From NCBI GenBank assembly GCA_949747515.1, contig CATKFO010000068.1, positions 1-54,264 of the forward strand: 54,264 bases of DNA, given 5' to 3'. Every line of letters begins with the position of its first letter. Position 1 is the first letter of the stretch. Below the pieces are notes generated by a model, which saw only the letters and a list, made by a program, of their open reading frames with translations, was not told where the DNA came from and did no database searches. Shown one piece after another: positions 26,353 through 34,867 of this stretch. This stretch comes from an uncultured Eubacteriales bacterium. Its GTDB lineage: Bacteria; Bacillota; Clostridia; Oscillospirales; CAG-272. Both the position numbers and the translations under genes were made by a program.

Positions 26353-26958
26353 ATGAGCGTCAAGACTAACCATGAAAAACATCGCGAGCGTATGCGACGC
26401 CGTTTTATGTCGGAGGGAGCCGACTGCTTTGCAGATCACGAAATACTGGAAATTTTTCTTTTCGACGTTATCCCACGCGCAAATACAAATCCCATCGCTC
26501 ATAGGCTTATCGATCGTTTCGGCTCACTCGACGGAGTATTCCGGGCGTCGGTAAGCGAGCTTTGCACGGTAAACGGCGTGGGAACCGCAACCGCGGAATA
26601 CATAAAAGAATACTGGAAACGCTATTGTCTTGCAAATGAAGAACAGCTTATGCGTTTACCCATGACGTCGTTTGAACGCGCTGCAAATTATTTGATATGG
26701 CGTTCGTTCGCATTCTTTCCAAACGAAAACGAAGTGAAAACCGTAATACTCCTTTCGAAAGATATGCGAGTAACCTCGGTTCAAGATATTATAGACGAGG
26801 CTTCACTTTCTTTAACGAGCGAGTGTACTGACGTTTTAAACGTAATTATAGGAGTACGAAAGAAAGAATTTCCGACCTCCGGATTTTATCCGCCTGACGC
26901 GCGTCTTTTAGACGTTATTTTTACGGACGGGTTCAACGCTCAATCTCTTATGGAATAA
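26353..26958 (+). CDS. RadC-like protein lacking the JAB metal motif
   Basis: A 201-residue protein. The N-terminal ~95 residues match the helix-hairpin-helix region of RadC/UPF0758 proteins (RERMRRRFMSEGADCFADHEILEIFLF and LCTVNGVGTATAEYI). The C-terminal half follows the RadC JAB/MPN strand pattern. The zinc-binding H-N-H-P-S-G and the later Asp are absent: the corresponding stretch reads VRKKEFPTSGFYPPDARLLD. A JAB deubiquitinase-like activity is therefore unlikely. The start almost abuts the DHHW gene stop, so translation is probably coupled. Function unknown. Confidence 0.8.
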   Translation: MSVKTNHEKHRERMRRRFMSEGADCFADHEILEIFLFDVIPRANTNPIAHRLIDRFGSLDGVFRASVSELCTVNGVGTATAEYIKEYWKRYCLANEEQLMRLPMTSFERAANYLIWRSFAFFPNENEVKTVILLSKDMRVTSVQDIIDEASLSLTSECTDVLNVIIGVRKKEFPTSGFYPPDARLLDVIFTDGFNAQSLME

Positions 26959-27039
26959 AAATTAAATCTATTCAGGATATAATAGGAGACGCCGAAGCGT
27001 TGACAAAATTATATAAACTACTCTGAAAGGTACTAACAA

Positions 27040-28179
27040 ATGGATTTTTCAAATTTAAAAGCTTTCCTTGATTATCTGGTAACCTGGCGCATTCCAGGCG
27101 TCGACTGTATCGTTATAAAGGACGGCGAAACCGTATTTCGTCATTCGGCGGGATTTGCCGATATTGAAAAAGGCGAAAAAATGAAAGGCGACGAAACGTA
27201 TAATATGTGGTCGTCGTCAAAACCGATAACATGCGCCGCCGCCCTCACCCTTTATGAAAAAGGAAAGTTTATTCTATCGGATCCAATCGACCAATATCTG
27301 CCCGAATTTTCCGATATGAAGGTAAAAATTATCGATGAATGCGGACGTTCGTCGCTTGTTCCTGCAAAAAACAAAATTAGCGTCAGAGATCTGTTCTCAA
27401 TGACGGCGGGATTCGAGTATACGATGGACGGCGAAATAATAGAGTCCGTAAAACGCGACACAAACGGACTTTGTCCAACGCGGGAAGTCGTACGCGCTAT
27501 GGCTGGACTTCCTCTGATATTCGAGCCCGGCTCTCATTGGAATTACAGCGTATGCCACGAAATTCTCGCCGGACTTGTTGAAGTAATCTCTGGAGAACGT
27601 TTCTCCGATTATGTAAAGCGTGTAATATTCGATCCTCTGGAAATGCGAGATTCAACGTTCGCATATCCGGAAGACAGACTTACGGCGCGCATGGCTCGGC
27701 AATATCAATATAATCTGGAAAAGGAAATCGCCGTACCGACTAATAACAGCGTTTCGCACAGACTTGGTAAGGATTACGAAAGCGGAGGAGCCGGCATGAT
27801 CGGAACGCTGGCCGATTACGCGAAGTTCTGCTACGCTCTGTCTAACGGAGGAGTCGGCTTAAACGGGGCTAAAATACTGTCGCGCCGCACAATAGATCTC
27901 ATGCGTACCAACGTATTAACGGAAGAACAGATGAAGGACGTTAACTGGCCTCAGCTTGTGGGCTACGGATACGGCCTCGGCGTTCGGACGATGGTATCCG
28001 TAGCAGACGGCGGATCAAACGGACCAGTCGGCGAGTTCGGATGGGCGGGAGCCGCCGGTACTTACGCTCTGATCGATCCTGACAACAGGCTAACTCTCGT
28101 TTACGGGCAGCATCTGCTTGAAAATCAGGAGGACTTCATATCTCCTCGTCTGAGGAATATTTTATACTCTTCCATTTAA
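27040..28179 (+). CDS. Beta-lactamase-fold serine hydrolase (class C-like)
   Basis: A 379-residue penicillin-binding-protein/beta-lactamase-fold enzyme, probably an esterase or D-amino peptide hydrolase. The nucleophile is in the S-x-x-K motif (Ser58-Ser59-Ser60-Lys61). The second motif is the Tyr of HWNYSVCHE (about residue 170), and GWAGAAGTY near the C-terminus replaces the K-T-G/H-x-G strand. There is no signal peptide, so it is likely cytosolic. CTGAAAGG precedes the ATG. A strong terminator follows. Confidence 0.88.
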   Translation: MDFSNLKAFLDYLVTWRIPGVDCIVIKDGETVFRHSAGFADIEKGEKMKGDETYNMWSSSKPITCAAALTLYEKGKFILSDPIDQYLPEFSDMKVKIIDECGRSSLVPAKNKISVRDLFSMTAGFEYTMDGEIIESVKRDTNGLCPTREVVRAMAGLPLIFEPGSHWNYSVCHEILAGLVEVISGERFSDYVKRVIFDPLEMRDSTFAYPEDRLTARMARQYQYNLEKEIAVPTNNSVSHRLGKDYESGGAGMIGTLADYAKFCYALSNGGVGLNGAKILSRRTIDLMRTNVLTEEQMKDVNWPQLVGYGYGLGVRTMVSVADGGSNGPVGEFGWAGAAGTYALIDPDNRLTLVYGQHLLENQEDFISPRLRNILYSSI

Positions 28180-28198
28180 AAATAAGTTTGAATATACG

Positions 28199-28237
28199 AA
28201 AGTTCCGTCCGTTACGATTTTGTAGGACGGAACTTTT
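28199..28237 (+). terminator. Terminator after the serine hydrolase gene
   Basis: AAAGTTCCGTCC pairs with GGACGGAACTTTT, a 12-bp stem with a T-rich tail. Confidence 0.9.
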
Positions 28238-28296
28238 GCTTTTAAACTGTAAGCGAGAATCTCACTTTACATGAAGACGCCGTATTATAAAAACAA

Positions 28297-28325
28297 TTGA
28301 CAACAAGCATGATATCCTGTATAAT
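28297..28325 (+). promoter_or_regulatory. Consensus promoter with overlapping palindrome, GH95-like gene
   Basis: TTGACA (28297-28302), a 17-nt spacer and TATAAT (28320-28325): a perfect sigma-A consensus. The palindrome ATTATT-ACC-AATAAT (28324-28338) overlaps the -10 and start point, and a TTCCCG/CGGGAA hairpin follows at 28342-28361. A promoter this strong in a sugar-use locus is probably repressed; the palindrome is a candidate operator. Confidence 0.65.
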
Positions 28326-28387
28326 TATTACCAATAATGTATTCCCGTACAAGATCGGGAAAAACGTGTTGAAAGGTATGGTTTAAA

Positions 28388-30595
28388 ATGCTGCCCGGTT
28401 CAAAAAACAATTTACAGTTCCACGGCCCCATAAAAAGCTGGGACGAAGGAATCCCGCTCGGAAACGGCAGATGCGGCTGTCTCGTATGGGGAGACGGTCA
28501 AAATCTTCGTCTGTCGCTTGATAGAGCCGATCTTTGGGAAACGACTCCCTGCGCGGAAACGCAATCTCCTAATTTCACATACGCTACGATGCGGAGTATG
28601 GTTGAAAACAAACAGTGGGACGATCTGATCCGCACGTTTGAAGATCCCTGCACTTGCCCGTATCCTACTAAGCTGACGGCTGGAAGAATCGTACTCGGAT
28701 TCGGCGAAAACGCGGATATGGAATCCGTTCTTTCTCTCAACGAAGCTCTTGCGGGAGTCACCCTCTCACTGTCAGACGGACCGGTTACGCTTCGGTTGTT
28801 TATGCACGCCGAAAAACAAGCGGGATTTTTACATATGAGCCGTATGCCGAAGGGATTTACATGGAGGGTCGACTACCCCGCATACAACTTCGGCGAAAAG
28901 AAAGAACTTCTTGACAGAGGACGTTTTGAAGAAGATAACTCGCTTGAGTTATTTACATATCCTCATCCCGAAGTCGTCGGTGAAGACGATGTGAAAGGCT
29001 TCTACTTTACAATTAGCGAAAATCACTGTTACGGTGTGCTGATGCGCCGTTTCCATACCGAATGTGGGGAACTTTTCGTATGGGATTCAGAGACTGCCGA
29101 GGATCTGCAGACCCTGCGGGAGACGCTTCCGAAAAAGCTTTCGGCCGCCGCAGCCGAGGGATTCGACGCTCAACTCGCATCTCATAAAGAATGGTGGGCT
29201 CGCTACTGGAACAAAAGCGGAGTGCGTATTTCCGAAGATTTGTTTGAAAAAAATTGGTATATAACTCAGTATCTGTTCGCATCTTGCTCGCGCAAGGGTT
29301 CTCTGCCTATGCCGCTTCAAGGCGTGTGGACGGCCGACGACGGAATGCTCCCTCCGTGGAAGGGAGACTATCACAACGACCTTAACACGGAAATGAGTTA
29401 CTACCTGTATCTGAAGGCAAATCATCTTGAAGAGGGAGAGAGCTTCCTCGACTTCCTGTGGGATCTTGTTCCAGCAGCCCGAGACTTTGCAAAGAGCTTC
29501 TTCAACGCGGAGGGTATCTGTCTGCCTTCAGTTATGACGGTAGAAGGAGTTCCGATATGCGGATGGGCCATGTATTCATTCTCTCCAGGATGCCAGATCT
29601 GGCTGAGTCAGCTCTTTGAGCGTCATTACAGATATACGGGAGACGTTGAATTCCTCCGTGAGAGAGCCTACCCCTACATGAAGGAAACAGCGAAATTCGT
29701 TCAATGCCTTCTTGAAGAAGGAGAGGACGGATTGCTGTATCTGCCGCTTTCTTCGTCGCCTGAGCTTCACGACAATCTGCCGGAAGCATGGATTAAGCCG
29801 AACAGCAACTTCGACCTTGCGCTGATGCGTTTCCTATTTACTCAGCTTGAAGAGCTGTGTGAAATCGCAGCCCCAGAAGACAAGGCGTCTTGGAGCGAAA
29901 CTCTTAACAAGCTCCCCCAGCTGGCGGTTAACGATAAAAAATGCTACCGCATATCTCCCGTAGAAGATCTTGCGGAATCTCACAGACACTTCTCGCATCT
30001 CATGGCCTTGTATCCGCTTCGCCTGACGGAATACGACACGGAAGAAAACCGCGCTATTATAGACGCATGCGTCGATCAGCTTGAGCTGCTTGGAACGGGA
30101 CTTTGGGTAGGATATTCCTTCGGATGGATGGCGCAGATATACACCCTCCAAGGGAACGGCGAAGGAGCCGCCGCGCAGCTTGAACTGTTCTGGCGTTATT
30201 TCTGCTCTCCCAACGGCTTCCACCTTAATGGAGACTATAAAAACGGAGGCTTCTGCACATGGCATTACCGTCCGTTTACGCTTGAAGCGAATATGCTCGC
30301 CGCGGACGCCGTTCAGGAGATGTTACTCTACAGCGGAAAAGACGAAATAAGACTTTTCCCCGCGGTCCCAGAGAGATTTGGAGACGTCCAATTCGACAAT
30401 TTCCGCGCCCAGAACGGAATACTGGTAAGCGCGCAGCTTAAGAACGGATCGGTAACCGGAGTTAAGCTTCATGCGGACAAGCCGTGCTCTGTAATTCTTA
30501 AAAACGGAGCTTCGCTTGTTCCTGAATTTTCCGGGCTTTCCTGCAAAACGGAAACGGTGGGCGACGGGGATCTTAAGATAGACTTCGTATCGTAA
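28388..30595 (+). CDS. GH95-like glycoside hydrolase (fucosidase/galactosidase family)
   Basis: A 735-residue enzyme resembling GH95 alpha-L-fucosidases/galactosidases. The N-terminal beta domain begins IPLGNGRCGCLVWGDGQ. The (alpha/alpha)6 barrel contains QGVWTADDGMLPPWKGDYH and HNDLNTEMSYY (Asn330, Asn333), matching the Asn pair of the family. The C-terminal beta domain includes EIRLFPAVPERFG. Where GH95 has the catalytic Asp in QIDGNFG, this protein has Glu633 in FTLEAN, so it is a divergent member. There is no signal peptide, implying action on imported oligosaccharides. GAAAGG precedes the ATG. The 969-residue gene follows after a hairpin. Confidence 0.8.
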   Translation: MLPGSKNNLQFHGPIKSWDEGIPLGNGRCGCLVWGDGQNLRLSLDRADLWETTPCAETQSPNFTYATMRSMVENKQWDDLIRTFEDPCTCPYPTKLTAGRIVLGFGENADMESVLSLNEALAGVTLSLSDGPVTLRLFMHAEKQAGFLHMSRMPKGFTWRVDYPAYNFGEKKELLDRGRFEEDNSLELFTYPHPEVVGEDDVKGFYFTISENHCYGVLMRRFHTECGELFVWDSETAEDLQTLRETLPKKLSAAAAEGFDAQLASHKEWWARYWNKSGVRISEDLFEKNWYITQYLFASCSRKGSLPMPLQGVWTADDGMLPPWKGDYHNDLNTEMSYYLYLKANHLEEGESFLDFLWDLVPAARDFAKSFFNAEGICLPSVMTVEGVPICGWAMYSFSPGCQIWLSQLFERHYRYTGDVEFLRERAYPYMKETAKFVQCLLEEGEDGLLYLPLSSSPELHDNLPEAWIKPNSNFDLALMRFLFTQLEELCEIAAPEDKASWSETLNKLPQLAVNDKKCYRISPVEDLAESHRHFSHLMALYPLRLTEYDTEENRAIIDACVDQLELLGTGLWVGYSFGWMAQIYTLQGNGEGAAAQLELFWRYFCSPNGFHLNGDYKNGGFCTWHYRPFTLEANMLAADAVQEMLLYSGKDEIRLFPAVPERFGDVQFDNFRAQNGILVSAQLKNGSVTGVKLHADKPCSVILKNGASLVPEFSGLSCKTETVGDGDLKIDFVS

Positions 30596-30634
30596 GACAT
30601 AAAAATGATTTTGTTCGACTGCTCAACGATTTAA

Positions 30635-30666
30635 ATAGGCGCGCGCCCGTTTTAACGCGCGCCTAT
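30635..30666 (+). terminator. GC-rich hairpin after the GH95-like gene
   Basis: ATAGGCGCGCG (30635-30645) and CGCGCGCCTAT (30656-30666) form a perfect 11-bp stem. The downstream run (AGAATTTATTTTTA) is only loosely T-rich, so it could be a partial terminator or an mRNA-stabilising processing hairpin between co-transcribed genes. Confidence 0.55.
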
Positions 30667-30714
30667 AGAATTTATTTTTATAAAACTTTCACTGAAAAGG
30701 CACGGTGGCATATA

Positions 30715-33624
30715 ATGAAACTTAATTTCCGCATAGACTGGGGATATCAGTACCTATATTCCAGAAGACACTATCATCCCGTATACATTTGGGACGGAGA
30801 GCTTTCCTGCGACGGAGGAGTAATAGAAAAAATTTATAAGTTAGACTACCCCGTTATCTGGTTCGGCCCAGGACAGAGCGCTAAGGAAACTCTTCTTGAC
30901 GAGCCTAAATGGAAAAGCCGCACCAAGAGGGGGCTTGCAGGTATACGCGTAGAAGCGGACGCAGACGATAACGCGACGTTCACGCTGAACACCGCCAGCG
31001 GATCTTTTAAATTTTCAGCCGCAGACATATCGGACAAGGGGCGTATCGAATTCCCCGTCGGGCCAAAATACCTCGGATGTCACGTTATCGTAACACGTAC
31101 GGATTTCGTTTGGTTCAGACCGGAGCCGAAGCCGGGCGAAACTATCTTTGAATCGGACTCGCTGTCCCTCCCGGTACACGACTGGGGTAGAATGAAACTG
31201 GCTTGGCTTGCTCCCGGGGAATCCGTTTCCATAGACATAACAGTTCCCGAATCATCCGCCGACTGCGTCGAGACAATATTCCATACCGTCGCAATGGGCG
31301 CGCCGGATTACTCGCCGGAAAAAGAAGAACAAATGGAAGGCGAGCTCAACTTCACTCTTCTTTGCGACGGAGAAAAAAAGCTTGACTTTTCACGCTTTTA
31401 CAGAAAGCACGACTACTTTATACAAATGCTGGAGGACGATTGGAAGAGAGTCAGACTTACTCCTGGACGTCACACCTTGACGCTGATAAACCGTCACGAT
31501 ATTTACTCTCTTGCAATTAGCCGTATTATCGTATCCTACGCGGAATATAGAAACGGGCAGCTCAGCATACCGGAATGGGCGCTGAAAGGCGAGCGCGTTA
31601 TAGGCAAGGTGTTCTCCGCTCGGAACGGCGAAGAATTTACAATCGAGGCCGGGAATGAGATCGTTTCTATCGACTGCTCCGAGGGATGGAACGAATTCGC
31701 GTTTACAGCGAATACGAGCGACGACGGATTTACAGAAGTAAAATGCGGAGAATTCAGCGCTAAAGTCGAAGTGTTCGACTGCGAACCGGAAAAATATCCT
31801 GTAAAGGTCGGCTTCGATATGACGGGTATACCGCACGACAGAAACGGATATATAGACTGGCTGCTCGACTACACATACAGAACTAAGCTCGGCAACTACG
31901 TTGTGTTCCGCAGCTTCACGGGATCTCCTTCGGAATCTGATTTGTACGACTGGGGAAAATTCTCAGGCGAACATAATATATATGTCAGCGCTTGCCGGGA
32001 TTACCTCGACGGTTCCCTCGCGCGGGGCGCCGGAAATATGTTCAACGACTGCGGACTGCACGAATATCCCGGACTCGTATACGCCGCCGATCCTCAGGAG
32101 CCTTACTCTTCGGACGATATGAAGGAAGCCAGCGAAAAATTCACGGCGTTCCTGAAAAAAGAAATAGACAAGGCTCACACCGTCTGCGACTGCGCCGCTT
32201 TCGGAGACGCCAGCGGAGGAATACGCTACTCTTTCCTTGCTGGAGCGAATCTTGTCCGCGCGGAAACAATGGTGCCTCATACTATGACTCTGCTCAGTCA
32301 GGCGAGACCCGCCGCGGAAGCCCTCGGCGACGGACGCTGGGGAGTTCATATCGCGATCCAGCACTGCTATCAGCCTTATTTTGAAACCCATTTGGGCCAG
32401 TACTTCCTCTCGCTCATGCAGCCGTGGATTATGGGAGCGGAGATTATATATGAGGAGGACTGTCTCTTCAGCATGTGGAGCGAGGAAAGACAGGCGTGGG
32501 ACGATCTTCTCGTTAAAGGTAAGAGGGACATGACGCGCAGCTTCTACAAGTTTGTAAGCTCTCACCCGAGACAGGGTAAATGCGTGAGAAACATCGCGTT
32601 CATAGAAGGACGTTACGCCGCGCCCTTCAACGGATTTATATGCGACGTGGAACAGGATCCTCATTACGCCGTATGGGGCGCCTTTGGAAACAGTGCTAAA
32701 GAGTGGGGACACTGCCAGCCTGAAAAATCGCGTCAGATACTCGACGTCCTTATGAAGGGCGCGAGCGCCCATCCGCTCAGACAGAAATTCGACAAGAGGC
32801 GTTTCTTCTTCTCCGGCACTCCGTACGGAGACTTCGACTGCGTTCCCGTAGAAGCCTCGTCCGAATACTTTGGAAATTACCGACTGCTTCTCAATCTTGG
32901 GTGGAACACAATGATTGACGAGGATTATAACAAACTGCTCAGCTTTGTAAAGGAAGGCGGAATTCTTCTCACCGGTATTCCTCAGTTCAGCTCCCACGTT
33001 AAGCGGGACTTCCTGCGAGATATGAAAGATCTTGCGCTCTACCGCGGCGGAGACCTCGGCGAACTTTGCGGTATCCGCGTAAAAGGTATCGGATCCGAAT
33101 ATTCCGGACAATGGAACAGCGCTCTCAAGGAAATCGTCGTCGAGCCCGAGCTCTCCGCCATGCCCAGCGATAGTTCCGAGGAAGACGGAACCGCATACCT
33201 TTGCGACGTAGAGCTTACCGGAGCCGAGATCGTAGCGTGGGACGCCGCTACGGGAGATCCTATGCTTGTAAAATATTCATGCGGCAAAGGATATGTGTAT
33301 ACGTTAACACTTAACGCATATCCGGGGCATGAGAAGTTCCAGAAATTCTCCGCGGCATGGACTGAATATCTCTGCCGAGAAGCGCGCGGCGACGTTTATG
33401 TTGAAGACCCTTCCGACTCTATCTTCTGGACGGTTTGGGAAAAGGACGACGGAAGCACAACGCTTGCGCTCCTAAACACAGATTGGACGGAAGCATACAA
33501 TGAAAAAATGGTAACGGTCGTAACGCCGTGCGGAGAAAAAACGATAACCGTAAAGGAAAGGGAAGCCGTGCTTTGCTCGATTAAGCCTTGCGGCTGCGTT
33601 GAAATTTCACGTATAACTCTTTAA
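30715..33624 (+). CDS. Unassigned 969-residue protein, candidate glycoside hydrolase
   Basis: I do not recognise a named family. The layout looks like a multi-domain glycosidase. Beta-rich N-terminal domains (about 1-360) contain a carbohydrate-binding-like segment. A TIM-barrel-like middle (about 365-690) carries GFDMTG, AFGDASGGIRYS (~residue 495) and an acidic IIYEEDC (Glu580, Glu581). A Rossmann-like domain (about 700-790, YRLLLNLGWN and FVKEGGILLTG) recalls the trimerisation domain of GH42 beta-galactosidases. A C-terminal beta-sandwich follows. There is no signal peptide. It lies directly downstream of the GH95-like gene and has no promoter of its own that I can see. Catalysis is inferred, not shown. 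Confidence 0.6.
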   Translation: MKLNFRIDWGYQYLYSRRHYHPVYIWDGELSCDGGVIEKIYKLDYPVIWFGPGQSAKETLLDEPKWKSRTKRGLAGIRVEADADDNATFTLNTASGSFKFSAADISDKGRIEFPVGPKYLGCHVIVTRTDFVWFRPEPKPGETIFESDSLSLPVHDWGRMKLAWLAPGESVSIDITVPESSADCVETIFHTVAMGAPDYSPEKEEQMEGELNFTLLCDGEKKLDFSRFYRKHDYFIQMLEDDWKRVRLTPGRHTLTLINRHDIYSLAISRIIVSYAEYRNGQLSIPEWALKGERVIGKVFSARNGEEFTIEAGNEIVSIDCSEGWNEFAFTANTSDDGFTEVKCGEFSAKVEVFDCEPEKYPVKVGFDMTGIPHDRNGYIDWLLDYTYRTKLGNYVVFRSFTGSPSESDLYDWGKFSGEHNIYVSACRDYLDGSLARGAGNMFNDCGLHEYPGLVYAADPQEPYSSDDMKEASEKFTAFLKKEIDKAHTVCDCAAFGDASGGIRYSFLAGANLVRAETMVPHTMTLLSQARPAAEALGDGRWGVHIAIQHCYQPYFETHLGQYFLSLMQPWIMGAEIIYEEDCLFSMWSEERQAWDDLLVKGKRDMTRSFYKFVSSHPRQGKCVRNIAFIEGRYAAPFNGFICDVEQDPHYAVWGAFGNSAKEWGHCQPEKSRQILDVLMKGASAHPLRQKFDKRRFFFSGTPYGDFDCVPVEASSEYFGNYRLLLNLGWNTMIDEDYNKLLSFVKEGGILLTGIPQFSSHVKRDFLRDMKDLALYRGGDLGELCGIRVKGIGSEYSGQWNSALKEIVVEPELSAMPSDSSEEDGTAYLCDVELTGAEIVAWDAATGDPMLVKYSCGKGYVYTLTLNAYPGHEKFQKFSAAWTEYLCREARGDVYVEDPSDSIFWTVWEKDDGSTTLALLNTDWTEAYNEKMVTVVTPCGEKTITVKEREAVLCSIKPCGCVEISRITL

Positions 33625-33637
33625 AATTTATAATAAA

Positions 33638-33690
33638 GAAAATACCCTCGCTGGAATCGTTTAACGCCGATATTCCCGCGGGGATTTTCT
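33638..33690 (+). terminator. Bulged terminator after the 969-residue gene
   Basis: GAAAAT-CCC-CGC-GG-AAT on the 5' arm (with single-base bulges) pairs with ATTCCCGCGGGGATTTTC, followed by TTTTAT. The pairing is imperfect but suits a rho-independent terminator. Confidence 0.6.
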
Positions 33691-33820
33691 TTTATATAAT
33701 AAGATAAAAGAGCTGTCTTAAGAAACAATAAATTGAAGCGCGAAAAATGTCATGCATGAATAACGCCCTCATCTTTTTATTTGCAATTAAAATCACTCAA
33801 TTTATTTAGCCGTTAAAATC

Positions 33821-33858
33821 AAAAACCGTCCGGCTAATACCTCAGCCAAACGGTTTTA
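33821..33858 (-). terminator. Terminator of the peptidase-deacetylase unit
   Basis: AAAACCGT and ACGGTTTT pair, with an inner GGCT/AGCC extension. On the minus strand it is followed by TTTTTGATTTT, ~45 nt past the deacetylase stop. The region 33691-33820 shows nothing else. Confidence 0.75.
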
Positions 33859-33905
33859 TCATAAAACACTACAAAAATAGCTTATTCAATCACATTTTAC
33901 AGTAT

Positions 33906-34838
33906 TTAATTTAAAAAGTTCTCATAATATCCGCATCCTCTCGGCACGGCGTATCTTGGAATAGTCAGGTTTGTATGTTGCGGCGTATTTGAAGGAGATT
34001 TTGTAGTATACGCATAGGTAAAAAACTCCGCCGCCACGGCGACAACGGTATCGTTATACGATCCGGCAGGATACGCTAACGCCGTCACAGGCTTTCCGGT
34101 AATGCTTTCAAGGCGCGAAATTGAAGATGAAAAATCCTCGCGAAGCGCCTCGGCGCTCTGATAGCTCAAATCGTTATGGTGCGCCGTGTGGCACTGAATG
34201 GACACAAGTCCCGAATCAGACATTTCACGTATCTGTTCTTCTGTAAGATAACCGTCGGTTCCAATCAAATCAGTTACCACAAATATTGTGGCGCGGGCTC
34301 CGTGAGCCTTCAGTATTGGAAACATTTCAGTATAGTTATCCTCGTATCCGTCGTCGAGAGTTATAATCACCGACGGAACGGCCGTCTTATGCCAGTCGTT
34401 CGCGAACATATACTCCATTTTTCTTTCGTCTATCATTGTAAGCTGAGCTTCAAATTCAGACGGGCGTACAAACAGATTTTCATAGCTGTATACTTCGTCT
34501 AGTATCAGGTGGTACATCATTACTTTCGGAACATAATCTCCCTCGGGTATTGACGATGGGTTCGCCGGAGGTTCCGTTTGAGAGGAAGCTTCAGTATCGG
34601 GCGCGCTTGTCGACGGCTCCGCCGTAGCAGGTTCGGTCGTAGTAGTAGGTTCCCCAGATTCTCCTGGAGATTCAACTTGATTTGAGTTCGCTTCCGTATT
34701 TAAAGCGGAGGCTCCGTCCGATTTGGATTCGTTAGCTCCGGATCCGTCGCCTGCGTTTCTTAGACAGCCCGAAAGAGTTAGAGCCGCGACAATCAATATC
34801 AAAATAAGGACCGCCGAAGTATTAAAAATTTTTCTCAT
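33906..34838 (-). CDS. Polysaccharide deacetylase lipoprotein (NodB domain)
   Basis: A 310-residue secreted lipoprotein: the signal peptide ends in LSGC with Cys25 as the lipidated residue. A Ser/Thr/Glu-rich linker (about 30-100) is followed by a NodB-homology carbohydrate esterase 4 domain. Catalytic and metal residues are in TLDDGYEDN (Asp-Asp) and the His pair of CHTAHHND. AYPAGSYND is motif 3. Late motifs are weak, as in many family members. The enzyme removes acetyl groups from a cell-surface glycan outside the membrane. It lies 29 bp downstream of the M16 peptidase gene on the same strand. Confidence 0.9.
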   Translation of the reverse strand: MRKIFNTSAVLILILIVAALTLSGCLRNAGDGSGANESKSDGASALNTEANSNQVESPGESGEPTTTTEPATAEPSTSAPDTEASSQTEPPANPSSIPEGDYVPKVMMYHLILDEVYSYENLFVRPSEFEAQLTMIDERKMEYMFANDWHKTAVPSVIITLDDGYEDNYTEMFPILKAHGARATIFVVTDLIGTDGYLTEEQIREMSDSGLVSIQCHTAHHNDLSYQSAEALREDFSSSISRLESITGKPVTALAYPAGSYNDTVVAVAAEFFTYAYTTKSPSNTPQHTNLTIPRYAVPRGCGYYENFLN

Positions 34839-34867
34839 TCTTTATTGTCCTTTCATATTTATATATT

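Noticed and set aside
31963..33111. Long (382-codon) minus-strand open frame
   Set aside because: It lies wholly antisense to the 969-residue gene, has no binding site, and reads as a shadow of GC-biased third positions.
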